Shown here piece after piece: positions 7,914-15,839 of a DNA stretch of 30,539 nt; positions within the stretch are counted from its first letter, which is position 1; every line of letters starts with the position of its first letter. The translations under genes were made by a program, and so were the position numbers. The stretch spans positions 1 through 30,539 of the forward strand of contig RFMK01000132.1 in NCBI GenBank assembly GCA_009927705.1. Reading direction: 5' to 3'. The notes under the pieces were generated by a model. The model was given only the letters and a program-made list of their open reading frames with translations, was not told the DNA's origin and did not search any database. The stretch comes from Actinomycetota bacterium (GTDB lineage: Bacteria > Actinomycetota > Actinomycetes > Nanopelagicales > Nanopelagicaceae).

Positions 7914-9059
7914 ATGACATCGCTAACAGACTTGCTCCTTCTCGGCCGAGAGAAGGATCTCGCCAGCGAACGCGGCGTTTCATGTACCGGCGAACTACCT
8001 GAAGCCAGCGACCCAACGCTCGTTGCGCGTGCCATCGCTGCGCGAAGTTCTCTGGGCGCTAGAGCTATGGTGCTAGGTCATCACTATCAACGCGATGAAG
8101 TCATCCAATTTGCCGATATCACTGGCGATTCATTCAAGTTGGCACAAGCAGCGGCCGAAAACTCAACGGCCGAGTTTATTTTCTTCTGCGGCGTTCATTT
8201 CATGGCCGAGAGCGCAGATATCTTGACCAGCAACGATCAGAAAGTGATCCTCCCGGATCTGGCAGCTGGATGTTCCATGGCAGATATGGCGACCAATCAA
8301 CAAGTGCGAGATGCATGGAAGGAATTTGAACGACTCAATATTGCCCAGAAAACTATTCCAGTTACATATATGAATTCATCGGCTGCGATCAAATCATTTA
8401 CTGGCGAAAATGGCGGCACAATCTGCACATCATCTAATGCTGAACGCGCGATGCGGTGGGCCTTTGAACAAGGTGAGAAAATTTTCTTCCTCCCCGATCA
8501 GCATCTTGGTCGTAATACCGCTGTACTCAAACTAGGACTAAACCTGTCTGATTGCGTGGTCTGGAATCCATGGAAACCGAATGGGGGATTGACTGACGAT
8601 GAGATTTCCAACGCCAAAGTTATTCTCTGGCGAGGACATTGCTCGGTACATGGTCGCTTTTCTGTAGAGAACATCGATGAAGTTCGGAAACGGATTCCTG
8701 AGGTAAAGGTATTAGTGCACCCAGAGTGCCAACATGATGTTGTGCGCAATAGCGATGTCGTGGGAAGTACCGAAATGATTATCAAAACTGTTGCCCAATC
8801 CCCTGCTGGTTCCAAGTGGGCAGTTGGCACAGAGCTCAATCTCGTCAAGCGACTAGCAGCAAATAACCCAGATAAAACGGTCGTTTTCCTAGATAAGACA
8901 GTGTGTTACTGCTCCACGATGAATCGCATCGATCTGCCTCACCTTGTCTGGGCGATGGAATCACTTGCCGAAGGTCGTCTGGTCAATCAAATAAAGGTTG
9001 ATGAAAAGACTGCGCATTTTGCTCGAGTTGCGCTGGAGCGAATGCTGGCTTTACCGTAA
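7914..9059 (+). CDS. nadA: Quinolinate synthase A, NadA
   Basis: NadA condenses iminoaspartate with dihydroxyacetone phosphate to quinolinate in de novo NAD synthesis. The 381-residue protein has the early LGHHYQRDEV motif and the three cysteines that bind the single 4Fe-4S cluster, in AGCSMADM, HPECQHDVV and VCYCSTMNR. The length fits the longer actinobacterial form. nadB and nadC are not adjacent here, unlike in many relatives. The start lacks a clear Shine-Dalgarno sequence. The hexamer seven bases upstream is TACTGA, close to but not matching TANNNT, so the mode of initiation is uncertain. DUF3043 follows after five bases. Confidence 0.96.
   Translation: MTSLTDLLLLGREKDLASERGVSCTGELPEASDPTLVARAIAARSSLGARAMVLGHHYQRDEVIQFADITGDSFKLAQAAAENSTAEFIFFCGVHFMAESADILTSNDQKVILPDLAAGCSMADMATNQQVRDAWKEFERLNIAQKTIPVTYMNSSAAIKSFTGENGGTICTSSNAERAMRWAFEQGEKIFFLPDQHLGRNTAVLKLGLNLSDCVVWNPWKPNGGLTDDEISNAKVILWRGHCSVHGRFSVENIDEVRKRIPEVKVLVHPECQHDVVRNSDVVGSTEMIIKTVAQSPAGSKWAVGTELNLVKRLAANNPDKTVVFLDKTVCYCSTMNRIDLPHLVWAMESLAEGRLVNQIKVDEKTAHFARVALERMLALP
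9052..9057 (+). promoter_or_regulatory. Possible leaderless -10 element before the DUF3043 gene
   Basis: TACCGT lies seven bases before the ATG at 9065, inside the last codons of nadA. The pattern is short and could occur by chance, and co-transcription with nadA is equally possible. Confidence 0.3.
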
Positions 9060-9064
9060 CGCTC

Positions 9065-9610
9065 ATGACAACTGCGAACGAAGGCAAAAACTCACCGGAA
9101 AAGAAGGGTCGCCCAACCCCGAAACGCAAGATTGCCGAACAACAAAGAGTTGTAAATCGCCTCGCACCTGCAGCCACAAAAGAAGCGAAGAAACTTCAAA
9201 AGCAACAAGCTCGCATTCTCCGCGCACAACAGCGCGATGCCTACATGCGTGGCGATGAAAGCGCTCTGCCTCCGAGAGATAAAGGTCCGGTTCGCAAATT
9301 CGTACGCAATTACGTCGATTCGCGCCGTTCCATCGGTGAGTTTTTCTTACCAATCATCGTTCTCGTTCTCTTCTTAACGTTGATTCCGCTGGTGTACGTG
9401 CAATTTGTTGCTATCGCTCTGATGTACTCAGCGTTGCTCTTCTCTGGAATTGATGGCTTCTTCTTGTCGCGTCGCATCAAACACGAAGTTGCAGCACGTT
9501 TTCCGGATGCACCCCTTAAGGGCCTTGGAATGTACGGCTGGTTGCGCTCCACTCAAATCCGCCGCCTCCGCGCTCCCCTTCCGCAGGTAAAGCGCGGCGA
9601 CAAGATCTAA
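9065..9610 (+). CDS. DUF3043 family membrane protein
   Basis: This 181-residue protein has a highly charged, Lys/Arg-rich N-terminal 80 residues (KKGRPTPKRK near the start, then RAQQRDAYMRGDE). Two membrane helices follow around residues 95-113 and 116-137, and a basic C-terminal tail with RRIKHEVAARFPD. This matches DUF3043, an actinobacterial family of unknown function. The gene is five bases downstream of nadA and converges with the aldo/keto reductase, with four bases between their stop codons. The sequence gives no enzymatic motif. Confidence 0.85.
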   Translation: MTTANEGKNSPEKKGRPTPKRKIAEQQRVVNRLAPAATKEAKKLQKQQARILRAQQRDAYMRGDESALPPRDKGPVRKFVRNYVDSRRSIGEFFLPIIVLVLFLTLIPLVYVQFVAIALMYSALLFSGIDGFFLSRRIKHEVAARFPDAPLKGLGMYGWLRSTQIRRLRAPLPQVKRGDKI

Positions 9611-9614
9611 GTAA

Positions 9615-10616
9615 CTACGCGCGAGGTTGTGGGCTTACAGTCTTCGCTGGATCTTTTTCTGGAAGGTTCCCAAGCACATCATCGATGGCGCGCATAGTTT
9701 CGGAACTTAACTTCACTCCACTTGCTTTCACATTTTCTCTGATCTGAGCAGGTTTTGTTGCACCGATAATTGCACTCGAGACATTTGGATTCTGCAGTAC
9801 CCAAGCAACTGCAAGTTGCGCCAGTGTTAAACCTTCGCCATCGGCAATCGGCTTGAGGCGTTGTACTGCGCTGAGCACCTCATCATTCATCCAACGGGAA
9901 ATCATGTTAGCGCCACCTTTTTTATCGGTTGCGCGTGACCCCTTCGGCGGCTTTGATCCCGGCAAATATTTTCCAGTGAGCGCACCTTGAGCAATGGGCG
10001 ACCAAACAATGTGGCCAATACCTTCTGCTCGGCAGAGCGGGTCAACTTTGCTCTCAATGACTCGCCACAGCATCGAATATTGCGGCTGGCTTGAGACAAG
10101 ACGTGAGTAACCCTGTGAATCTTGAATCTTGAGCGCGCTACTAATTTGATCGGCGTTCCATTCAGAGAAACCGATGTACATTACTTTTCCTTGGCGAATC
10201 AAGTCATCAAATGCAGAAAGACTTTCTTCTAACGGAGTTTCGTAATCAAAACGATGGAATTGATAAAGATCGATATGGTCGGTTTGAAGCCTCTTCAATG
10301 ATGCATGGACTGATTCCATGATGTGTTTTCGAGATAGTCCACGGTCGTTCTTTCCCGGTCCGGTTGGCCAGTACACCTTGGTGAAAAGTTCGTAGGACTC
10401 TCGTTTGACGCCCTTCAGCGCTTTACCCAGAACTGTTTCGGCGCGAGTACCGGCGTAAACGTCAGCGGTATCAAAACTTGTGATCCCACAATCAAATGCG
10501 GCGCGAACGCATTTCACCGCAGCTTCTTGTTCAACCTGGGAGCCATGAGTAATCCAGTTTCCATAGGTAATTTCCGATACATACATGCCTGAACTGCCGA
10601 GACGTCTATATTCCAT
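9615..10616 (-). CDS. Aldo/keto reductase (voltage-gated potassium channel beta-subunit-like family)
   Basis: From the ATG at 10616 the product is 333 residues. It shows the catalytic tetrad of NADPH-dependent aldo/keto reductases: Asp and Tyr in FDTADVYAG, Lys in ELFTKVYW and His in LYQFHRFDYE. It also has the C-terminal NADPH-binding region with GATKPAQIRENVKAS. The opening MEYRRLGSSGMYVSEITYGN is characteristic of the AKR branch related to potassium channel beta subunits. The substrate is unknown. The frame can be extended to a GTG at 10652. I prefer 10616 because family homology begins there and a TACGCT hexamer lies seven bases upstream. It is divergent from the cobalamin riboswitch operon. 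Confidence 0.9.
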   Translation of the reverse strand: MEYRRLGSSGMYVSEITYGNWITHGSQVEQEAAVKCVRAAFDCGITSFDTADVYAGTRAETVLGKALKGVKRESYELFTKVYWPTGPGKNDRGLSRKHIMESVHASLKRLQTDHIDLYQFHRFDYETPLEESLSAFDDLIRQGKVMYIGFSEWNADQISSALKIQDSQGYSRLVSSQPQYSMLWRVIESKVDPLCRAEGIGHIVWSPIAQGALTGKYLPGSKPPKGSRATDKKGGANMISRWMNDEVLSAVQRLKPIADGEGLTLAQLAVAWVLQNPNVSSAIIGATKPAQIRENVKASGVKLSSETMRAIDDVLGNLPEKDPAKTVSPQPRA

Positions 10617-10623
10617 AGTTCCG

Positions 10624-10629
10624 AGCGTA
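10624..10629 (-). promoter_or_regulatory. Predicted leaderless -10 element of the aldo/keto reductase gene
   Basis: TACGCT on the minus strand, seven bases before the ATG at 10616. An AAGGAGG sequence also occurs but is 16 bases from this ATG, too far for a Shine-Dalgarno site. Confidence 0.4.
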
Positions 10630-10637
10630 GCGCCTCC

Positions 10638-10666
10638 TTGCGGGACGGTCACTTTGGTGGTTTATT
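10638..10666 (+). promoter_or_regulatory. Candidate promoter of the cobalamin-uptake operon
   Basis: TTGCGG and TTTATT are separated by exactly 17 bases. This would place the transcription start near 10673, just before the riboswitch begins. The -10 is not a TANNNT match, so this is only a reasonable candidate. Confidence 0.35.
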
Positions 10667-10675
10667 GCGCACACA

Positions 10676-10776
10676 ACTTCATAGTTCCGTGGAATGGGGA
10701 AGTCGGTGAAAATCCGACGCTGACCCGCAACCGTGAGCATGCTTCGAGCATGTAAGTCGGATTACCACCCGCGAAA
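10676..10776 (+). promoter_or_regulatory. Cobalamin (B12) riboswitch aptamer
   Basis: The conserved landmarks of the class I cobalamin aptamer appear in order. GGAATGGGGAAGTCGGTGAA (10691-10710) is followed by AATCCGACGCTGACCCGCAA and CCGTGAG (10711-10737), which contain the paired GGTGxxAAxxCC and the GCNGxCCCGCAACxGT B12-box core. A variable hairpin with GAGCATGCTTCGAGCATG follows, then the AAGTCGGATTACCACCCGC closing element (10754-10772). It lies directly upstream of an ECF-type transporter operon, the usual target of B12 repression. Exact aptamer ends are estimated. A covariance-model search with the Rfam Cobalamin family would confirm them. Confidence 0.92.
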
Positions 10777-10785
10777 CATTCTCTA

Positions 10786-10820
10786 CCACCCGTCGAGGTT
10801 TGCGGGGCGGAAATTTTTTT
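10786..10820 (+). terminator. Candidate riboswitch-controlled intrinsic terminator
   Basis: A GC-rich imperfect stem (CCACCC at 10786-10791 against GGGGCGG at 10804-10810) is followed by AAA and seven T residues (10814-10820). This resembles a rho-independent terminator in the expression platform. The stem contains a mismatch, and an alternative fold GGCGGAA/TTCGCC also uses the T-tract, so folding should decide. Confidence 0.45.
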
Positions 10821-10836
10821 CGCCGTCGTGACCCTT

Positions 10837-10849
10837 CTTTCTAGAAAGG
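10837..10849 (+). promoter_or_regulatory. Possible hairpin sequestering the ribosome binding site
   Basis: CTTTCTAGAAAG (10837-10848) is a perfect 12-base palindrome. Its right half, with the next G, forms the AAAGG Shine-Dalgarno sequence of the ATG at 10855. It could mask the ribosome binding site and give translational control next to the terminator-like element. Confidence 0.35.
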
Positions 10850-10854
10850 TTCAC

Positions 10855-11505
10855 ATGCTTAATAGAACAATTCGAGCCACACTTTCAATAACCCTCTCTC
10901 TCATCTCACTGATTGCTCTCCCAACCGTTTCGCAGGCAGCAAAGGGATACCGCTACTGGGGATACTTTCAAGCTCAAGCTGGCGCAACTGCGTGGACTGC
11001 AGCGATGACTGGACCATCGGTTGAAGTAAAAGCTGGAGATGTCGAAGGTTGGGCATTTGTTTTTAGCAACAATGACATTCCAGCAGTCTCGCCGATGATG
11101 GAACCTGATTTTGCCTCTCTCTGCGAAGGAACACCGGAAACTTCGGGCAAGATCCGAGTAGGTCTCGTCGTTGATTTCGGCGCAGCCAACATTGCTCCAA
11201 TGGGTGAAACTCCCAAGGAGTTTTTCTCTGATTGCGTTGTAGTTCCTCAAGGATCCGTCGGACTCGATGTTCTTAAAGCCGCAATGGAGGTTCGCGCAGG
11301 CGACTCCGGATTAATTTGCGGAATTGCTGGCTACCCGGCAGAAGAATGTGGGGCTGAAATTGATGCTCCTGCAACTGAACAGGCAGTAACAACATCAGCG
11401 CCTGCTGAAGAAGATTCCGCTAACCGTTCAATGCCTCTACTCTTAGCTGCACTAGGCGCCATGATCGTCGTTGGTCTGATTTTCAATCGCCGACGCTCAC
11501 GATAA
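10855..11505 (+). CDS. Secreted, C-terminally membrane-anchored protein of the B12 operon (SCO2322-like)
   Basis: From the ATG at 10855, preceded by AAAGG at five bases, the product is 216 residues. It has an N-terminal signal peptide with likely cleavage after SQA (about residue 28) and a soluble domain beginning AKGYRYWGYFQA. An Ala/Thr/Glu-rich linker (about residues 170-190) leads to a C-terminal transmembrane helix and an RRRSR stop-transfer tail. Four cysteines in the domain could form disulfides. It is the first gene after a B12 riboswitch and precedes EcfT, the ATPase and the S component. The position and the YRYWGYF opening recall the actinobacterial SCO2322 family found with ECF transporters. 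A role in capturing cobalamin outside the membrane is inference. No known catalytic motif is visible. Confidence 0.75.
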   Translation: MLNRTIRATLSITLSLISLIALPTVSQAAKGYRYWGYFQAQAGATAWTAAMTGPSVEVKAGDVEGWAFVFSNNDIPAVSPMMEPDFASLCEGTPETSGKIRVGLVVDFGAANIAPMGETPKEFFSDCVVVPQGSVGLDVLKAAMEVRAGDSGLICGIAGYPAEECGAEIDAPATEQAVTTSAPAEEDSANRSMPLLLAALGAMIVVGLIFNRRRSR

Positions 11506-11515
11506 TTCGTAGCCC

Positions 11516-12361
11516 TTGAGCACAGTAAACGCCTCTCGTACCACCATGTCACGTTTTCATCCATTGACATGGTGGTTGTGGGCTGCACTTTTCTGTGCGA
11601 CTTTGCTACTAGCAAATTCACGTTGGATTTCGATAGCGCTAGTGATCTCGACAATGGCCGTGGCATTCACACAAAAGAAATCATCGCCATGGTCGCAAAC
11701 TTTTGATTGGGCTTTGCGATTTGCGATCTTAGCCTTCGGCATCAGAATGATGATTGCAGTACTCATCGGCGTCCCAATGCCAGGAAAAACTCTCTTTGTT
11801 CTACCGCAAGTTACTTTGCCAGATCTCTTTGTTGGGATTCGGGTCGGTGGACCAGTTACCACTCAACGTTTACTCAGTGGTTTCGATGAAGCAATTCTTC
11901 TCGTCGCGCTCATTCTGCTTTTCGCTACCGCAAACTCACTCAGTAATCCGCATAGCTTGTTACGAATTTTGCCGAAACGTTTCTACGGTTTAGGACTGGC
12001 GAGTGTCATTTCCAGCTCCGTAGCTCCTCAAGCAGCGCGCGCGATTGTGCGAGTACGTAATGCGCGACGTCTTCGTGGACAGAAATCGCGCGGTCTACGT
12101 TTATGGCGTGGGATTGCGTTGCCAGTTCTAGAAGATTCATTGGAGCGTTCCATAGATCTTGCCGCAAGCCTGGAAAGTCGTGGGTATGGCTACTTCCCCA
12201 GCCCCACTCGATATAGACCAGAGAGATGGAAATTTAACGACACTATGGCCATTAGTGGCGCCATCTATTCATTACTCTTGGTGATTGCATTCGCCAACTC
12301 AACTCTTCTGATTCCAATACTCATCTCTTTCTTTGTTCTTACGCCGGTACTTGCATCATGA
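11516..12361 (+). CDS. Energy-coupling factor transporter transmembrane protein (EcfT/CbiQ family)
   Basis: This 281-residue membrane protein is the scaffold that links the ATPases to the substrate-binding S component. It has five or six hydrophobic helices and the two cytoplasmic coupling motifs of EcfT: VRNARRLRG (about residue 180) and SLESRGYGY (about residue 225), each with the Ala/Ser-x-Arg-Gly pattern. The start is uncertain. The TTG at 11516 is ten bases after the upstream stop, an ATG lies at 11546, and neither has a good ribosome binding site. The stop overlaps the next ATG by four bases (ATGA). Confidence 0.9.
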   Translation: MSTVNASRTTMSRFHPLTWWLWAALFCATLLLANSRWISIALVISTMAVAFTQKKSSPWSQTFDWALRFAILAFGIRMMIAVLIGVPMPGKTLFVLPQVTLPDLFVGIRVGGPVTTQRLLSGFDEAILLVALILLFATANSLSNPHSLLRILPKRFYGLGLASVISSSVAPQAARAIVRVRNARRLRGQKSRGLRLWRGIALPVLEDSLERSIDLAASLESRGYGYFPSPTRYRPERWKFNDTMAISGAIYSLLLVIAFANSTLLIPILISFFVLTPVLAS

Positions 12362-13974
12362 TTACATTTTCAAACGTCTCGCTCATCTACCCAAACTCCG
12401 AACGCACCATCGTAGAGAGCGCATCCTTTAGCGTGAACGAAGGTGAATTTGTGCTCCTCATGGGTCATACCGGCGCAGGCAAAAGTTCAGTACTGAAGCT
12501 AATTAATGGTTTGGTACCGCACCACACTGGAGGAATTCTCACGGGAGAGATCTCGGTAGCTGGACGCTCAACTCGCTTGTTGAAGCCAGGTGAACTCGCT
12601 GACGTTGTTGGGATTGTTGGCCAGAATCCGACAAATGGATTCGTCTCCGACATCGTGGAAGATGAGATTGCATTTGGATTGGAAACTCTAGGAATTGCTC
12701 CTGATGTGATGCGCAAACGTGTTGAAGAGGTGCTCGATTTATTGGCACTTGCATCGCTACGAAGACGTCAGATCTCTGAATTAAGCGGCGGTGAACAACA
12801 ACGCGTAGCGATTGCTGCAGCTCTGGTTACAAACCCGAAAGTTTTACTTCTCGATGAGCCCACAAGTGCACTCGATCCAATCGCTGCCGAAGATGTGCTG
12901 TCAATTCTGCATCGCCTGGTTCATGACCTTGGCTTGACTGTCATTGTCGCTGAACATCGATTGGAAAGAGTTATCCAATTTGTTGATCGCATTATCTTGG
13001 TTCATGGAGATGGGACTCTGGAACTTGGCTCAACTACTCATATTCTTCAGAACTCTCCGATTGCACCGCCATTAGTTGAACTTGCTCGGACGCTCCAACT
13101 ACCAGAAATCCCCCTGAGTATTCGGGAATTCAGGAAAATAGCACCTCACCTTGAAAATGCCATGCAGGCATTTCAACCGAATTCTGTTGAAAAGGACAAT
13201 GAGAAAGTTCTGACGATGAAGAAGGTCTTTGCTTCATATCAAGATGCAGAACGCACTTATGCTCTCTCCGATATCAATCTCACCATCAACGCTGGGGAGA
13301 TCGTCGCACTGATGGGCAGAAATGGCGCTGGAAAAACAACCCTTCTCAAAGCGGCAGTTGGTCAAGCGCCCATCACTTCGGGAGAAATCGATATTTCTGG
13401 CAAGAACCCCGCACGGTTAAATGACCAGGAACTCATCTCTTATGTTGGATACGTTCCGCAAGAACCCACCGACCTGCTCTATGGACATTCAATTCAAGAA
13501 GAGTGCGAACTCTCAGATAGAGATAACGCTGTTCTATCGGGCACAACGTTGAAGATGTATTCCGAACTTATGGCAATCCCGAGCTTGAAAGCTCATCCCC
13601 GTGATATCTCCGAAGGTCAACGTCTAGGGCTGGCACTCAGCATCATTCTCTCAGCATCTCCCAAAATTGTGATTCTTGACGAACCGACTCGTGGTCTCGA
13701 TTATGAAGCAAAGAAAGTTTTGGTCGCCAATCTCAAGCGAATCGCACATCAACAGCAACGCTCTGTCTTCATCTCTACTCACGATGTTGAACTGGTCGCT
13801 GATGTTGCTGACCGAGTTATCTTCCTCGCAGATGGTGAAGTCATTGCGGATGGAACCACTCGCCAAGTTCTCACTGCATCACCAGCATTTGCGCCACAAG
13901 TTGCAAAAGCGCTCCCGCACACCCAGTGGCTTACCGTCGCAGAAGTGGAGCGACACATCCATGAAGTTAAGTAA
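12358..13974 (+). CDS. ECF transporter ATPase with two fused ABC domains (EcfA-EcfA' type)
   Basis: The 538-residue protein contains two complete nucleotide-binding domains that would energise cobalamin uptake. Domain 1 has Walker A GHTGAGKSS, signature LSGGEQQR, Walker B VLLLDEPTSALDP and switch His in VAEHRLE. Domain 2 has Walker A GRNGAGKTT, a modified signature ISEGQRLG, Walker B IVILDEPTRGLD and switch His in STHDVEL. Fusion of the two ATPases is known in actinobacterial ECF systems. The altered second signature (SEGQ for SGGQ) suggests asymmetric ATP sites. The ATG overlaps the ecfT stop, and its 3' end overlaps the S-component gene by 14 bases. Confidence 0.94.
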   Translation: MITFSNVSLIYPNSERTIVESASFSVNEGEFVLLMGHTGAGKSSVLKLINGLVPHHTGGILTGEISVAGRSTRLLKPGELADVVGIVGQNPTNGFVSDIVEDEIAFGLETLGIAPDVMRKRVEEVLDLLALASLRRRQISELSGGEQQRVAIAAALVTNPKVLLLDEPTSALDPIAAEDVLSILHRLVHDLGLTVIVAEHRLERVIQFVDRIILVHGDGTLELGSTTHILQNSPIAPPLVELARTLQLPEIPLSIREFRKIAPHLENAMQAFQPNSVEKDNEKVLTMKKVFASYQDAERTYALSDINLTINAGEIVALMGRNGAGKTTLLKAAVGQAPITSGEIDISGKNPARLNDQELISYVGYVPQEPTDLLYGHSIQEECELSDRDNAVLSGTTLKMYSELMAIPSLKAHPRDISEGQRLGLALSIILSASPKIVILDEPTRGLDYEAKKVLVANLKRIAHQQQRSVFISTHDVELVADVADRVIFLADGEVIADGTTRQVLTASPAFAPQVAKALPHTQWLTVAEVERHIHEVK

Positions 13975-14767
13975 GTACCTCTCCTCATCATTTCTCTTTT
14001 TTGGAACTTTGCTCGGCGCTCATGCCTTTGCTTGGCCGCTTTATCTTCCCAATTCATCCTTTTTTCTCTTTCAGCCAGATGCCGCGCGTGCTCTCTCACT
14101 ACTCATTGCACTAATCGCGATTGCGGTTGTAGCGCTCGACATCAACGCACAGGTGTTGGATAGCAAAAGTGTCGCACTACTGGGAGTTCTTTCAGCGCTC
14201 ATCGCTGCATTAAGGCTAATTGGCGCAGGTGCAATCGGTGTGGAACCGATGTGGTTTCTTCTTATTGTTGCGAGTTTCGTTTTTGGCGGAAGATTTGGCT
14301 TCTCCCTCGGAGTTTTATCCCTAGCGATCTCGGCGCTTTTAACGGGCGGGATTGGACCATGGTTGCCATTTCAAATGTTGGCAGCTGGCTGGATTGGATT
14401 GATCGCCGGCACTATCGGTTCATTGACGCGGACCCTAAACCACCGTACTCAGCGACTTATTCTGATTCTTGTGGGAATTTTCTCCTCACTAGGTTTTGGT
14501 GTTCTAATGGATCTCCAACTATGGCCATGGATTGCAGGAACTGATCTCCAACTTTCGTTCGTTCCCGGTAGTCCGGTCATCGAAAATCTTCAGAGATTTG
14601 TAGCGTTCCATTTCGCAACTGCGTTGGCCTGGGATCTACCGCGTGCAATCACAACTTCTATCTTGATTGCTCTAACTTCGATTCCCATCACAAAATCCTT
14701 GCAGCGCGCAAAGCTCAAACTCAACTTTACTTCACATGGGATGGAACAAAAGGTAAACGCACGATAG
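13961..14767 (+). CDS. ECF transporter S component, probable cobalamin-specific
   Basis: The product is 268 residues from the ATG at 13961, which overlaps the ATPase gene by 14 bases. A longer open frame upstream lies inside the ATPase and is rejected. The first helix (residues 7-25) is followed by about six hydrophobic segments. These include LLGVLSALIAALRLIG and FGGRFGFSLGVLSLAISALL, then a GPWLPFQMLAAGWIGLIAG segment typical of ECF S components. S components bind the vitamin, and the riboswitch at the operon's start argues for cobalamin, as in Cbr-type systems. Specificity is inferred from context. The gene's last 41 bases overlap gcvT on the opposite strand. Confidence 0.85.
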   Translation: MKLSKYLSSSFLFFGTLLGAHAFAWPLYLPNSSFFLFQPDAARALSLLIALIAIAVVALDINAQVLDSKSVALLGVLSALIAALRLIGAGAIGVEPMWFLLIVASFVFGGRFGFSLGVLSLAISALLTGGIGPWLPFQMLAAGWIGLIAGTIGSLTRTLNHRTQRLILILVGIFSSLGFGVLMDLQLWPWIAGTDLQLSFVPGSPVIENLQRFVAFHFATALAWDLPRAITTSILIALTSIPITKSLQRAKLKLNFTSHGMEQKVNAR

Positions 14768-15827
14768 CGCCCGTGCTAGCTCTGCCTCGAATATCGATAA
14801 AAACCTTTGTCTCGACCGGGAATCTTTTCGAAAGTAGAGCGAGGGCGATACCAGATTTGAGAGTGGGCGAAAAAGTACCGCTCGTTACTATGCCAATTGT
14901 TTCTCCATCATCATTCTTTACTTCCATCCCGGCGCGTGGGATGCCCCGATCTTCAATCTTTATCGCCTGCAACACTCGATGGCTCTTCGTCTCTCGTTGA
15001 CTCTGCATTACGCCTTTACCCCAGAATTCCTTATCCCAACTGATTGCCCAAGATGCGCTCGCTTCGACTGGCGTTATCGTCATGGAAAGCTCATGACCAT
15101 GAAGCGGATAACCCATCTCTGTTCTCAAAGTATCTCGCGCTCCGAGACCGGCAACCAGTCCGCCGTGAGAAGCAACGGCATCACGAAGTAAATTCCACAC
15201 TTCAACGGCATCGCTCCACTTTGAAAGAATCTCGTAACCGCGTTCACCCGTATATCCAGTTCTGCAGAGCACAACTTTTTTGCCACCAATCGAACATTCC
15301 TTAAATGACATGTATTCAAGCTCAGGTTCAACACCTAAAGACTTTATAACATGATCGGATTGCGGACCCTGTAAGGCAAGAACAGAGTGAGCTTCATGAA
15401 GATTCTTAATCGCGATTCCGCTCGGCGCTTTCTCTTCAAGTCGCAGAAGCACTTCTGCTGTGTTCGCGGCATTTGGTATTAAAAACAGCCGTTCTGAGGA
15501 ATATCGATACACAATCAAGTCATCGATAACCCCGCCAGTAGCGTCATCACAAATCAAGGTGTACTGGGCTTGGCCATCACCAATTCGATGTAGGTCATTA
15601 GTGAAGACTGAATTAAGAAATTCCAGAGCACCTGGACCGGTGACTGAAGCTTTTCCAAGATGGGAAACATCAAATAGCCCGACGGTTTCACGGACGGCTC
15701 GATGTTCATTGAGCACTCCGCCACCCATGGATGCGGGATATTCGATTGGCATTTCCCAACCGCCAAAATCTGCAAGTTTAGCGCCTACTTTTCGATGGAA
15801 ATCGTGTAATGGCGAATATCTGCTCAC
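14727..15827 (-). CDS. gcvT: Glycine cleavage system aminomethyltransferase (T protein)
   Basis: GcvT releases ammonia from the aminomethyl group carried on lipoylated H protein and transfers the one-carbon unit to tetrahydrofolate. The 366-residue length is normal. The N-terminal PLHDFHRKVGAKLADFGGW, GLFDVSHLGK, the ALQGPQS segment and the CRTGYTGERGYEI folate-domain motif are all characteristic. The GTG start at 15827 has no Shine-Dalgarno sequence but has a TAGGTT -10 six bases upstream, so a leaderless mRNA is likely. It is divergent from pepA with only 17 bases between start codons. gcvH and gcvP are not in the window. Confidence 0.96.
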   Translation of the reverse strand: MSRYSPLHDFHRKVGAKLADFGGWEMPIEYPASMGGGVLNEHRAVRETVGLFDVSHLGKASVTGPGALEFLNSVFTNDLHRIGDGQAQYTLICDDATGGVIDDLIVYRYSSERLFLIPNAANTAEVLLRLEEKAPSGIAIKNLHEAHSVLALQGPQSDHVIKSLGVEPELEYMSFKECSIGGKKVVLCRTGYTGERGYEILSKWSDAVEVWNLLRDAVASHGGLVAGLGARDTLRTEMGYPLHGHELSMTITPVEASASWAISWDKEFWGKGVMQSQRETKSHRVLQAIKIEDRGIPRAGMEVKNDDGETIGIVTSGTFSPTLKSGIALALLSKRFPVETKVFIDIRGRASTGAIVRLPFVPSHVK

Positions 15828-15832
15828 TCCAA

Positions 15833-15838
15833 TAACCT
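15833..15838 (+). promoter_or_regulatory. Predicted leaderless -10 element of pepA
   Basis: TAACCT lies six bases before the pepA ATG at 15845. There is no Shine-Dalgarno sequence in the 17-base space between the two genes. It overlaps the minus-strand element of gcvT in all but one base. Confidence 0.6.
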
Positions 15839-15839
15839 A
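15834..15839 (-). promoter_or_regulatory. Predicted leaderless -10 element of gcvT
   Basis: On the minus strand TAGGTT lies six bases before the gcvT GTG at 15827. It shares five base pairs with the pepA element, so one near-symmetric heptamer (TAACCTA, 15833-15839) would serve both directions. Confidence 0.6.

Noticed and set aside
13676..13960. Upstream extension of the ECF S-component frame by 95 codons.
   Set aside because: It lies wholly inside the second ATPase domain in another frame and shows no membrane or S-component features. The ATG at 13961 begins a typical first helix.
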